A stretch of DNA of 64,000 nt, taken from Dipteris shenzhenensis. Lineage: Eukaryota; Polypodiophyta; Polypodiopsida; Gleicheniales. Made by a program: the position numbers and the translations under genes. The stretch lies in assembly GCA_047967505.1 (NCBI GenBank), contig CM106538.1; one strand, given 5' to 3'. The notes below the pieces were generated by a model that was not told the origin of the DNA, searched no databases, and saw nothing but the letters and a program-made list of their open reading frames with translations. The stretch's first letter is position 1; each line of letters opens with the position of its first letter. Shown here piece after piece: positions 1 to 9,210 of the stretch.

Positions 1-428
1 CCGTCACTCAGCCTCGCTCCCAGCACGTTTTCATTCCCCTTGCTCAGCTTTTAGCCTCCCGTTCAGGTCCCCCCATGTTCTGCCAGGTCCTCTAAACAAA
101 GCAAGGCCACCGCTCAGGTCATCATCGTCTCACCAGAGCTCTCTCAGCCCCTTCTTTTCACTCAGGCCTCTCCTGTCCGAACTGGTAGCAGGCTCCCACG
201 CGAGTGGAGGGACTGCGAGCGGGCTGAAACCCCCCAGCCCATCTCAGCGGGGATTAACTTGCAGGAGAGGGGTCTTTCGAATGTGCATAGGCCAACATGG
301 AGACTCCCAAGGTGCCCAAGCCAAGGCTTGCAACCCCGCCACCCCCGTGAAGCCCTTGAAGCCCATGTATTCATTTGTTGCAGGTTTTACCCCAACTCCC
401 ATCTCATATGCGAAAACCTATCACACGA

Positions 429-954
429 TGAAGCCCCCCGATCCACAAGAGCGTATCTATCACCTTGAACTTGAAGTCTGCAAACTCAAACTTCAGCTTG
501 GGCCATGATATGGAGGGGAATGGAAAGCAAGAGGTCATCAAGGAGGTGCTACAATGGGGAAATGCATCTCCCCCAACATCAAAAGTGAACAAAGTTGATC
601 TATACAGGGAAGTGAAAGAGCAGCAAACCAGAGAAGACAACAAGCAGATCTTGCATGGGGGGGGGGGGGGTACCAGAAGGTTGCCTTGATACAAAGGAGT
701 TCATAGAAGATAAGATCCATTGCCTAAAAGAGAAGATACCACAAGTGGAATGGGATCCAGATGCTATCTGGAATATTGAGCCGAGGGGAACACAAATACG
801 AATCACTCTCAGTGACAAGGCAGCCAAGACCAAGATTCTCCAAGAAACACACAAGCTCAAGAGGACGAAGATATGGATATCTGAGGAACTCACTCCGACA
901 CAAAAGCCAGGAAAGCAGGAAAGTGGGCAGTCTACCAAGATGGGATTGCACTAA
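429..954 (+). pseudogene. ORF1-like remnant in copy A
   Basis: Two overlapping frames carry one decayed protein. The first part (429-655) is charged and probably helical. A run of G at about 657-670 then shifts the frame, and the second part (655-954) reads through an RRM-like strand segment (I-R-I-T-L-S-D-K-A-A-K) and a C-terminal basic segment beginning W-I-S-E-E-L-T. A deletion after P-T-Q relative to copy B changes the frame again, so the natural end (K-P-K-D-P-x-S-stop, near 995) is read out of frame. By analogy with L1 ORF1 proteins it would bind RNA as a multimer. That is family knowledge, not something shown here. Confidence 0.5.
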
Positions 955-1143
955 CTAGAGATCTCGTATCTAAACCTAAAGACCCTCGGTCTTAATCCGA
1001 TGTAATTAAGGCCATTTTTGATACAGTACTAGGACTTACACGCGTCCTAAATAATCTCAAGCTGAGTTGCCATGTCCACTCCTCGAATCTCTAAGTCTCA
1101 GAGATGCAGTAGTGACTCTTTTTGGTGTGTACTCTGTCTCATA

Positions 1144-1175
1144 GTCCCGTGAGGGCTTCTGAAGCTGTTAATATA
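1144..1175 (+). other. 3' stem-loop and TTAATATA motif of copy A
   Basis: GTCCC (1144-1148) is followed by a short hairpin with arms GGCTT (1154-1158) and AAGCT (1162-1166; one G-T pair) and then TTAATATA. The same arrangement lies at the 3' ends of copies B, C, D, E and F. This is probably the part of the RNA recognised by the LINE reverse transcriptase. Confidence 0.45.
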
Positions 1176-1192
1176 TCATTCTTTTTTTTATT

Positions 1193-1209
1193 TCTCTCTC
1201 TCTCTCTCT
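1193..1209 (+). repeat. (TC)n tract ending copy A
   Basis: Perfect TC dinucleotide tract directly after the 3' stem-loop region and a short T-rich link. It takes the place of a poly(A) tail. Confidence 0.8.
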
Positions 1210-1597
1210 ATGCTCCTCCTCTATACCTGTCCCATCTCATCTCCTAAAGGCACATATTAGGGTCAATAAGGCTTAACAAGGTACCCCTCTCTTGTGCTTT
1301 TTTTTGATAATTCGAATACTACTTCTCACTCTCCCTCAATCAAGCTGCTGCGCATGTACAGTGGCTCTAATAAAGCACCAAACCCAAAGATACACTTCAA
1401 TGCAGCTTCCAAAATCATGCGAACTGCGAAAACTGTCCGTGACAGTCGATAACTCCCTATCTGTCAAGCCTCAGCCAAGGTAACGTTCTGATTCTTCCAA
1501 AATCCTTCTGGTTCCAAAACTCTGCGGCGTCTGCGCCATCGCTCAAGGCTATAGATTAAAGGATTGACAACCGGATTTGTGCCGTGCGCTGTCTCTC
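1210..1597. other. Spacer without a gene; first part shared with 21824-21955
   Basis: About 130 bases (to about 1337) are nearly identical to the sequence after copy B, so the two copies share flank as well as element. From 1338 the loci differ. No convincing coding region, RNA gene or repeat is visible in 1338-1597. This part may belong to the interior of the LTR element whose LTR lies at 8980-9210, because the L1 LINE at 1612-8734 interrupts one continuous sequence here. Confidence 0.5.
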
Positions 1598-1611
1598 AAA
1601 GTCACCAACTT
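1598..1611 (+). repeat. Left target-site duplication of L1-type LINE
   Basis: The 14-bp sequence AAAGTCACCAACTT is repeated exactly at 8735-8748. The two copies bracket the LINE between them, as target-primed reverse transcription produces. Confidence 0.9.
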
Positions 1612-2350
1612 AGCTGCTGCTCCTCCCCGTGAGCTACTGCCCCCCCCTCTCCCTCTCTCAGCCAGCCCCCTCTCCCTCGCTGCCTCCCCTCTCCCCCCTT
1701 CGCTGCTCCTCCTCTCCCTCCCCTCTCGCCAGCCCCCTCTCCCTCCTCCCTCACCCTCCCTCTCCCCTTCCTCCTCCCCGCCCTCCCTCTCCCCCCCCGC
1801 TGCGCCCTACCTCTCCCTCTCTGCTGCCCCTACCTCTCCCTCCCCGCCCTACCTCTCCCCCACCCGTCAGCCCCCCCCTGCCCCCCGCCCCCTCCCCCGT
1901 CATCCCTCTCCCCCCCCGCTGCCCCCCTCCCTGCTGCCCCCTTCTCCTCCGCCCTTCCTCTCCCCCGCCAGCCCCCCCGCCCCTTTCTCCTCCCCCGCCC
2001 CCCTCCCTCGCCCTCCCTCTCCCCCCCCGCTGCTCTCCCCCTCCCCCATCCTTTCCTCACCCCCGCCCTCCCTTTCCCTCCCTCCTAACCCGCCCTCCTT
2101 TCCTCTCCCCCTCCCCCTCCTTCCTCTCCCCCGCCCTCCCTTTCCCTCCCTCCTATCCCCCCCCCCAAAAAAAAAAGAGTTTTTTTTATTTAAAAAAAAA
2201 ACCCTCCTCCCTTCCTCCCCGCCCCCTTCCTTCCTAACTCAGCTCCCCACGCCTCCCCCTCAGCCTACCTCCGTCTCCCCCTTCAGTCTATCCTCTCCTT
2301 CCCTTCCCCTCTCTCCTACCCTCTCTTTCTCCTTCTTTCTGCACCCGCGT
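1612..2350 (+). other. Pyrimidine-rich 5' leader of L1-type LINE
   Basis: About 740 bases consist almost wholly of C and T, as TCCC/CCTCC-type simple sequence with one A/T island at 2166-2204. Long open frames here (for example 1577-2371) encode only Pro/Ser/Leu and come from the composition. The minus-strand copy has the same kind of leader (13179-13705), so it is a trait of the family, likely the 5' untranslated region and promoter. Confidence 0.7.
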
Positions 2351-2427
2351 TCAGGGCGTCCTGGGCAGTAGTTTCACGGACGGAGCTTTTTCAGTGTTGG
2401 AATCGGCCTTTTCACATCGATTGGCAA

Positions 2428-3936
2428 ATGGATCCCCATTCAACCAATCTCCGTCCACTTCCACTGGCCGCCAGAACCGTCATTTTTTCAGAAGACGAGT
2501 TGCAGCAGCTCAAGAAAGATGTGGAATTAGAGGGCTCCACATCACTTTTCGCCCGCATCTTTGGGTCACACCCTTCCAGATCACACGCTAGAGACTGGAT
2601 GCTGGCAGCATTACCAGGAGACCTCGCCCCACACCTCAGGGATATTTGACTTTTGGGATGTGGATTCTTCCAAGTGGTTTTCGACTCCCACGAGTCCACA
2701 TCCCTTGTTCTCAAAGCTAATCCCTTGGCTTTGGGTTCGAGGAGGATCTTTCTTTTACCCTACACCTTGGGCTTCGATCCGATCGAGGAGGACAGGCAAG
2801 TCAAATCACTGTTCATTAGATTTCATAGTCTTCCTCAAGTCTACCATCGACTGCTTGCCACTATCGGAGCCACATTCGGAGTGGTCACTGAGATCCCCTC
2901 CCTTCCTCGGCAAAGGCAGTCAGTGCAGACGAGGTGCCTCGTGTTAGGGTCATTGTCTCTGACCCTAACATCTCAGATGACCACATTATGCTTCAATGTC
3001 CAGACGGCTCTCTCTTTCGACAGAGAGTCGAGATTTCAGGTAGACACGACCAATGCAGGATTTGCAAGACCCTTGGGCACTTTGCTAGAGACTGCCCAAG
3101 GAAGATAAAAAGACCCAAGAGGTCTTCTGGTGTGGCTCCTTCACGTACTACCACGACTGCACCTCCCCAGCACCGTGTGCCATGCACTCCAGGACCACCA
3201 AGAGCAACAGGGCGCCCTGCTTTGCGCACCCCAAGACCACCAGGGACAGCAAGGCGCCCAATGCCCGCAGCACACCCAGTACCACGATGGAGAGCTATCA
3301 AAGCGGCTCCCTTACCTCAGGAGGAGACTTTTGATCCTGTTTAGACACACGCCTTCCAGCCTCCAGAGGTGGATGTTGCTACAGCCCCCGACACTACAGT
3401 TCCACATCAGGAGGGGCCTTTAGATCCACCAACCCCGTCACTTTGGTTTCTGACCCCTTGGTTTCTGACCACGAGGGGACTACAGGTACTTCTTCCCCGC
3501 AGATTGTTCCTGCCATAGTCAGGACAACCGAGAAAGTGCAGACGCAGATGAGGGCTCCTGATTCCTCTTCACCCCAACCACAGGCCTCCTCAACCCCCAG
3601 CTCCAGTTCTGCTAATAGAGGCCTGCAGGTCCTTCTGCTCCATCTTCCACGAGTGCAGGTCTTCTTCGCACTCCTCGGCCAGACTTGCTTATCAGGAATT
3701 CTTTTTCGGCATTGGCAAATTCGGCAACTTTCATGGATGATGAGGAGTTTGTGCCCTCCACCGTAGGGGTCCCGGTCATTGGGATTCCTTCTAACAGGGC
3801 CTCCCTTTCAGCAGGTGTGGGGATCCTTTCACCTATTGAGTTTCCTGCCTTCAGTAGGAGTGTTTTGGCCCAAGGGAAGCTGGTCTCCTCCACTAGGTCG
3901 GGTAAGCCTTTCCATCCAGCATCCTACTGTCGATGA
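2428..3936 (+). pseudogene. LINE ORF1 (DUF4283-like plus CCHC zinc knuckle), disrupted
   Basis: Start chosen at 2428 because the second copy has a matching start (13178) and matching first residues (A-R-T-V-x-F-S-x-D-E-L-Q). The N-terminal part resembles the DUF4283 region of plant L1 ORF1. A CX2CX4HX4C zinc knuckle (C-R-I-C-K-T-L-G-H-F-A-R-D-C) lies near 3055-3100, followed by a Pro-rich basic stretch and an acidic C-terminal part. The frame is broken by TGA at 2647-2649, where the second copy has an Arg codon, and by shifts near 2925 and again before about 3685. The protein would coat element RNA. The last codons overlap the ORF2 start (ATGA at 3933-3936). Confidence 0.75.
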
Positions 3937-6900
3937 GGATAGTCAGCTGGAACATACAGGGCCTAGGCAGAGTTCCACACCGTCGCCGTAGGCAGCTGAT
4001 CCAGAACCAGCTTCATCCAGGTGTAACTAGAGGTGCTATTGATATCCTTTTTATCCAAGAACACAAGCTGGATGCCAGTGATTGCTCTAAGTATGGCAAA
4101 CTGCTTTCAGGACATACCTTCTGGTCGCCTGCTATGGGCACAAGGGGAGGTACTTGCATTTCGGTCTCTCTTTCTATTCTCCCCTTGGTTGCTGGTCATG
4201 GTATTATCTCCCCTTCTAGAGCTCCATGGATCATTATTTTGATTGGAGGGCGTAAGATTGGTCTTCTCAATCTTTATGCTCCCAACAACAGAGGGCAGCG
4301 AATCTCCTTTTGGAAGGAGTTACTCTCTTGGGCCCCCATTGCAAATTCTTGGATCATTGGTGGCGACTTCAACATGGTTGAGTTGCCTTTAGACAAAAAG
4401 AAAGGCAGACAGGGTGGAATTCATTCTTTGGAGAGGGCAGCCTGGGATGCCTTCCTCTTTCAATTCAGTGGCAGGGACACTTGGTTGGATGATGTCTTTC
4501 ATATTATGCCACAGTCACTCCTGTACTCTTGGTCGAACAGGAGAATACACATGCCCATTCATGCACGAATTGACAGATTTTATGTAGACGATTGGACACT
4601 TGACAGAGGAGGATCTGTATGCATTTCTACTAGGGTTTCCGCCTCAGATCATTTTCCAGTGGTGTTGCAGATTCTTGAGCCTCATCGGAGAGGACGCTCT
4701 GCCAGTGTCACGATTCCGGATGCTTTTTATGCAGAGGAGAGCCTCACGGAGGATATTTTACAGATTTGGGTTTCACAAATAGGATGGAGCTGTCCACCCA
4801 TCTCAGATAGCTGCAGCCTTATCCGGAATTAGTGGCTATTATCATACAGGCGCTGATTCTAGGAGACGTGAGATTCTCAGATGTGAGATTGGTATACGCC
4901 AGCAGTTAGCGTCCCTTCAGAGGGAAGAGCAGAAGAGGCCCACAGATGCTTGGATTCAAGAGCGCCTTGCTGCAGCAAGGGCTCATTTGCAGACATTGTT
5001 GGATCAGAGAGCAGAAAATGCCTTTCATGCACGGGAATCCGTTTGGATTCAGATGGGTGGGAGGGTCAACAAACACCTTTTCTCTACTCATGGACCCAGA
5101 CATAGTAGAGATAGTGTTTCGCAGCTTGTTGACTCAGACGGGGTGTTACAGTCAGATCCTGATGCTGTCATGCGTGTAGCTTCAGATTTTTTTGCATCCC
5201 TTCTTACTGCAGATCCAGGCACACAGGCCATTGATGATGCCAGAGAGGTTATTTGGCAGTGTATCCTTGTATTGGTGAAGGATGAGATGTATGTTTCTCT
5301 GGATGCACCTTTCACCAATGCAGAATTCAAGACTGCATTACTTGCCCTTCACAAGGGCAAGTGCCCAGGTTCAGATGGACTTACCCCCTCCTTTTTTATT
5401 ACTTTTTGGGAGCAAATTGGTGATCACATTACATCAACCCTGCAGGGCATGTGGGACTCTGGTGAGATGCCGGACTCACTTACAGATGGTCTCATTCATC
5501 TCATCCCAAAGGGGGGTAATAGGAATCTTGTGTCTCAATGGAGACCCATCACTCTATTGGGCACTTTTTACAAGATTCTGGCGAAAGCCATTGATCTGCG
5601 CCTACAGGTTTTTCTTCCAGATTTGATTCATGACACGCAGACAGGGTTTGTGCATGGCAGAAGTATTTTTTATAATATTTTCTCATTTTAGGAGGCCTCA
5701 GAATGGGCCATGCAGAGCCGCCAAAGATTGGCCATTCTACTCTAGGACTTTGAGAAAGCTTATGACAGAGTAGACTGGGATTTTTTAGAGGGTACTCTAT
5801 CTCGCTTTGGTTTTTTAGATGCATGGATTAGAGAAGTATCCTCTCTCTACAGATCAGCCCATAGCCAGTTGCTCATTGGGGGGGTAAGAGGAGACAGGTT
5901 TCAGATTTCCAGATCCGTCCGCCAGGGATGTCCTCTTGCCCTATTTCTTTTTCTGTTTGTGGCAGAAGCTATGAGTATCTACATTAGATGCCAATGTCTA
6001 GCAAAAGGCTACAAAAAGAGCCTCTCCCAACCAAGGACATGGATTAGTGAACAAAAACAAGTGGCAATAAAACTAGCCAAAGAATTAAAAGGGAAGGCAC
6101 TTGCAGTAGACTTGCCAATGACACCACCTTTGGTTTTTCAATCAACCAAACCAAGGGAACCTTCAATAAGAAAGTCTCAACCAGAGTTGATTACTAGTGA
6201 GTACTCAAGCCCAAAAGTGATGGGAAACCTTCCATGCTATGAAGGTTAGTATTATTACAACAAAACTAATCTTGATTTCCCCGTATTGTAGAGAAATTGT
6301 TTTTGCAGTGGCTCAAAGTTGAAAAGAAACCACTAGATCTCAAGATTAGATCTCAAGCTGATATTTATGGGCTGAGGCTTGCTATCCGCCGGGAAGAAGA
6401 GCTCTTGGATAGTGAGTTGGCAGATGACACGGCTGTTTTTTTGGATGCCTCCCCCAGGACACTCACTTCCTTCCAGACAGCCTTGGATTTGTTTTGCACG
6501 GCTGCAGTTGCACACATTAATTGGCATAAATCCAATGGTTTTTGGATTTGCGAGGATGACACCCCGGATTGGGGTAATGATATTGGCTTCACTTGGGTAC
6601 AGAGGGGCGTCTCCATCAGATATTTGGGCTGCCAAGTTGGGGTGGGCATCTCTCCTTCACAACAGTTTGCTCCGGTGTTGGAAAGCATCAGAAGAAAGCT
6701 CCTTTTCTGGAGCTCAGCCAAACTTGACTTGGCCTCCAGGGTGGTGGTGGTTAACCACGTTTTTCTAGCCACAGCATGGTTTGTATGCTCTTGTTGGTGC
6801 CACTCTAGGGATTGTATCACTCAGCTTAAGAGGCATGTACGAAACTTTTTATGGAGTGGTCTAGATGGCACAACTGATGTTACAGCCAGGGTGGCTTGGG

Positions 6901-8631
6901 AGACCTTGATTCTTCCTACAAGAGAAGGGGGTTTGAATATCATCGACCCAGATCTACAGTGCAAAGCTTTACTCTGCGAGTTCGTTGTGAGAGGGCTTAT
7001 GCCAGGGCAAGAGCCTTGGAAGGATTTTTTTATCAGATGCATACAATCTCGCACACCCACTTCAGGAGAGGATTGGACACACAGTACTAGATGGGTTTTC
7101 ACCACAGCCCACCTCAGGTCTCCGTCTTCCCCTCTTATGGTTGCTATCCTGAAAGCATGGGCCAACTTCAGGAGTACTCTTCGCAGGATTCCCCCATCCA
7201 CCCGTGAAGAGATTGAAAGGCAGCCTATCATGTAGAATGACAGGATTTTGGATGAGCTTGGAAGACCACTTGGAGCTTCTCCTTACATGCAGTGGCCAAG
7301 ATGGGAGAGGAGCCCTGCATCTACAGTGGGAGCATGGAAAGCCTTCAGGAAGCTTCCTGCAGACCGATAGGCCCAGAGGGCTCTTAATCTCAAAGGGAGT
7401 GCAAGGAGAGTCCAACAGATTGATGCAGCCTTGCCCTTGGATTGGGTGGACACAGATGACATGCCTATTACTTGCTCCACCTGGATGGGGGCATTGGGAG
7501 TTCCTTTACAAGTGATTGCTTTTCTTGACACACATGAGGATGCCTTAGTTTTTTATGTTTCTTCGGGGGGCAGGCTGTCCAGATCCACAGACGATATCTT
7601 GTTGGAGGTACCGTTTCAGCCAGTCAGGATAGTGGGCTTCATGGAGCATGGCTCTCTTTCACAGTGGTACTTGGATCCTGACCCGCTTCTCCTCGCCCTT
7701 GGCTCATGGAGGCTGTGGCTCTATGGAGGTGTCCCAATTAAGTTTTTGCAGTGGGACCCTGGGGAATGGGAATGGATAGATGAAGGGCACCGAGAGAAGG
7801 GCATCCCCTTCTTTCGTTACACGGTCAGTAATGCCAGGAAATCCAGCTCAGCTGTAGGGGTTGGAGGCCCACCAAAGCTCATCATTGGGAGAACTTTCAG
7901 ATTCCTGCTGACTTGCAGAAATTTTTTTGGCAGAGACTCTGCAAATCCCACCGGAATAGAAAAATCACTCTCTTCTTTTGGCTTTCTATTCATGGTGGGA
8001 TAGCAGTAAACCATTGGAGATCCATGTTCGGAGCTGACCCTTCTTGCCCTCGCTGCCTTTCTGCTTTGGAGAAAATACAGCACTGCCTTTGGGATTGCAA
8101 ACAGGCGAGAATCATATGGAAGGGGATTGCAAGACTTTTCAGCATTTTCTTCGCCTACCTTTCTATATGACCTCGGGATCAGTGGCTTGGCTTACTCTTT
8201 CAAGGCCCCAGGCATTTTTTGAGAGACTTGATTCCTCTTGGGCTCTTCACATCCGACGACACCTTGTGGAGTCATGCTCTCTAGAGGATGTTCCGGCCAC
8301 TCTTTTCAGGGCTGCTCACTCCTCGGTCGACTCTCCATGGGAGATCCTAGCTAGCATTGCAGCATGGCACATTTGGAGAGCCAGATGCACTAAGGCTTTG
8401 GAGGGTTCTCAGGTTCACCCTTCTCAGATCTTGGCCAGTACTTGGATAGATACGATACACACTCTGATGGCCATTTGGGCGACCATGCAGGGATCATCTC
8501 GAGCAACCTCCTCCAGGAGAGTTACTTTTCTCAAAGATTGGAGAGACTCTCCCTTCTTTGCTAAGACTTCTACAAGGTTGAGATGGCATTTTCAGCCTCA
8601 GCCTTGGTTTCTTTCTACCTCATTCCTCTGA
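3933..8631 (+). pseudogene. LINE ORF2: APE endonuclease, reverse transcriptase, zf-RVT; disrupted
   Basis: The N-terminus (3933-4832) is an apurinic-type endonuclease: S-W-N-I-Q-G-L-G at the start, Q-E-H-K, G-G-D-F-N-M-V and S-D-H-F-P-V are all visible. Reverse transcriptase follows, with P-K-G-G-N...W-R-P-I-T-L, D-F-E-K-A-Y-D-R-V-D-W, R-Q-G-C-P-L and, after the insertion at 5990-6344, L-A-D-D-T. A zf-RVT type region near 7913-8170 has C-P-R-C and H-C-L-W-D-C, and a decayed tail runs to 8631. The reading frame changes at least four times, with stops such as TAG at 5689-5691 and another just before D-F-E-K. It would have nicked target DNA and copied element RNA; it cannot do so now. Confidence 0.85.
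5990..6344. mobile_element. 355-bp insertion of unknown type inside LINE ORF2
   Basis: The minus-strand LINE copy shows that the reverse-transcriptase sequence is normally continuous here. In this copy 355 bases are inserted, and the 7-bp sequence ATTAGAT stands on both sides (5983-5989 and 6345-6351). The insert has an open frame running in from the LINE to 6249, no clear terminal inverted repeats and no poly(A). Near 6280-6310 it has a T-rich stretch ending in TTGCAG that looks like an intron acceptor. It could be a small non-autonomous element or a captured gene piece. I do not recognise it. Confidence 0.65.
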
Positions 8632-8734
8632 GGTGTTTTTTATTACATGCTTAGCATGATGTATTTCCGCACAAAGCTTGCTCTAGCGGGTTCTTTCTTA
8701 CTTAATAGAAGTCTCTTTTTTTGGGGGGAAAAAA
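8632..8734 (+). other. 3' untranslated region and short A-tail of L1-type LINE
   Basis: Short 3' tail after the last recognisable coding. It is T-rich, ends in a run of T and G, and then A (from about 8729) runs into the right duplication. This contrasts with the E-type elements of this window, which end in TC repeats. Confidence 0.7.
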
Positions 8735-8748
8735 AAAGTCACCAACTT
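8735..8748 (+). repeat. Right target-site duplication of L1-type LINE
   Basis: Exact repeat of 1598-1611. Confidence 0.9.
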
Positions 8749-9210
8749 CAATAGCCGCCTCCATCTTCATAGTCGCCTTCGTCAATTTGTAGCAGCCCGC
8801 AAATCGAGTCAAAGGCGCTCGAGATGGCACTCTAGTCGAAGGCAATCGACTATGACGGCGCAATTGATCACTCTACAGCCTCTACTGGTGATTTCGGGCA
8901 GCGCTCAAGCTTGTGCTTCTGTCTTCATCCTTCCATTCGTCATTGAACACGAATTCGAACCTTTAGGCTCTGATACCAATGTGACCTGACCTCAAAAAAG
9001 GGCTCTCTTTGATTCTCCACCCAGCCTCGATTCCAGAGTACTCCCTCTTGCATCCGTCTGTGAACTCCCCTTGAGTTCCCTCTCTTTCTTCCTTTTGTGG
9101 AGCCTCTCTCTAGAATCTCCCCTGAGCCCAATGCTTGCCACTTGGAGCCCAACTGAGTGCCACATGTTCATAAAGGACCTTAGTACCTTACTGCCCTTTA
9201 GGCCTTAACA
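8749..9210 (-). mobile_element. LTR retrotransposon fragment: 5' LTR, PBS and leader
   Basis: Read on the minus strand, an LTR of 231 bp (9210 down to 8980) starts TGTTAAGG and ends GGTCACA. One base later comes TGGTATCAGAGCC (8978-8966), the usual plant primer-binding site matching initiator Met-tRNA. The leader then continues leftward to 8749 and, beyond the inserted L1 LINE, probably into 1597-1338. No gag or pol coding is visible. The LTR abuts the truncated 3' side of the minus-strand LINE at 9211. Confidence 0.7.
8966..8978 (-). other. Primer-binding site (initiator Met-tRNA type)
   Basis: TGGTATCAGAGCC on the minus strand, one base inside the LTR end. It fixes the orientation of the LTR fragment. 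Confidence 0.8.

Larger units (their letters stand above)
1..1209 (+). mobile_element. ORF1-only LINE-related element, copy A (5' end cut by window edge)
   Basis: This stretch is a close relative of 20424-21823 (copy B); the two align over nearly their whole length. It has a C-rich leader, a decayed ORF1-like coding part (about 429-954), a 3' stem-loop near 1144-1166, the sequence TTAATATA and a TC tract. No reverse-transcriptase or endonuclease coding is present, so it must depend on proteins supplied in trans. The end of its coding part resembles the ORF1 C-terminus of the full LINE at 14041-20274 (shared pattern of S/D-E-E/D-L-T followed by a basic helix and G-K-W-A-V). Relative to copy B it carries three clean internal deletions. 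Inference: a half-LINE type, non-autonomous family. Confidence 0.6.
1612..8734 (+). mobile_element. L1-type LINE, 7.1 kb, near full length
   Basis: Bounded by an exact 14-bp target-site duplication. In order it holds a pyrimidine-rich leader of about 740 bases, ORF1 with a zinc knuckle, ORF2 with endonuclease, reverse transcriptase and a C-terminal zinc-binding region, a short 3' untranslated part and a short A-tail. ORF1 and ORF2 overlap by ATGA. Several frameshifts, stop codons and a 355-bp foreign insertion (5990-6344) show that it is dead. A second copy lies on the minus strand at 9211-13705, and comparing the two identifies most of the lesions. A perfect duplication with a decayed interior suggests the lesions were partly present in the source or arose while the short duplication escaped mutation. 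Confidence 0.9.

Noticed and set aside
1577-2371. Long open frames for Pro/Ser/Leu-rich proteins
   Set aside because: They arise from C/T simple sequence in the LINE leader, several overlap in different frames, and there is no domain.
8966-8978. tRNA gene suggested by the tRNA-complementary site
   Set aside because: Only the 13-base primer-binding match is present, with no cloverleaf around it.
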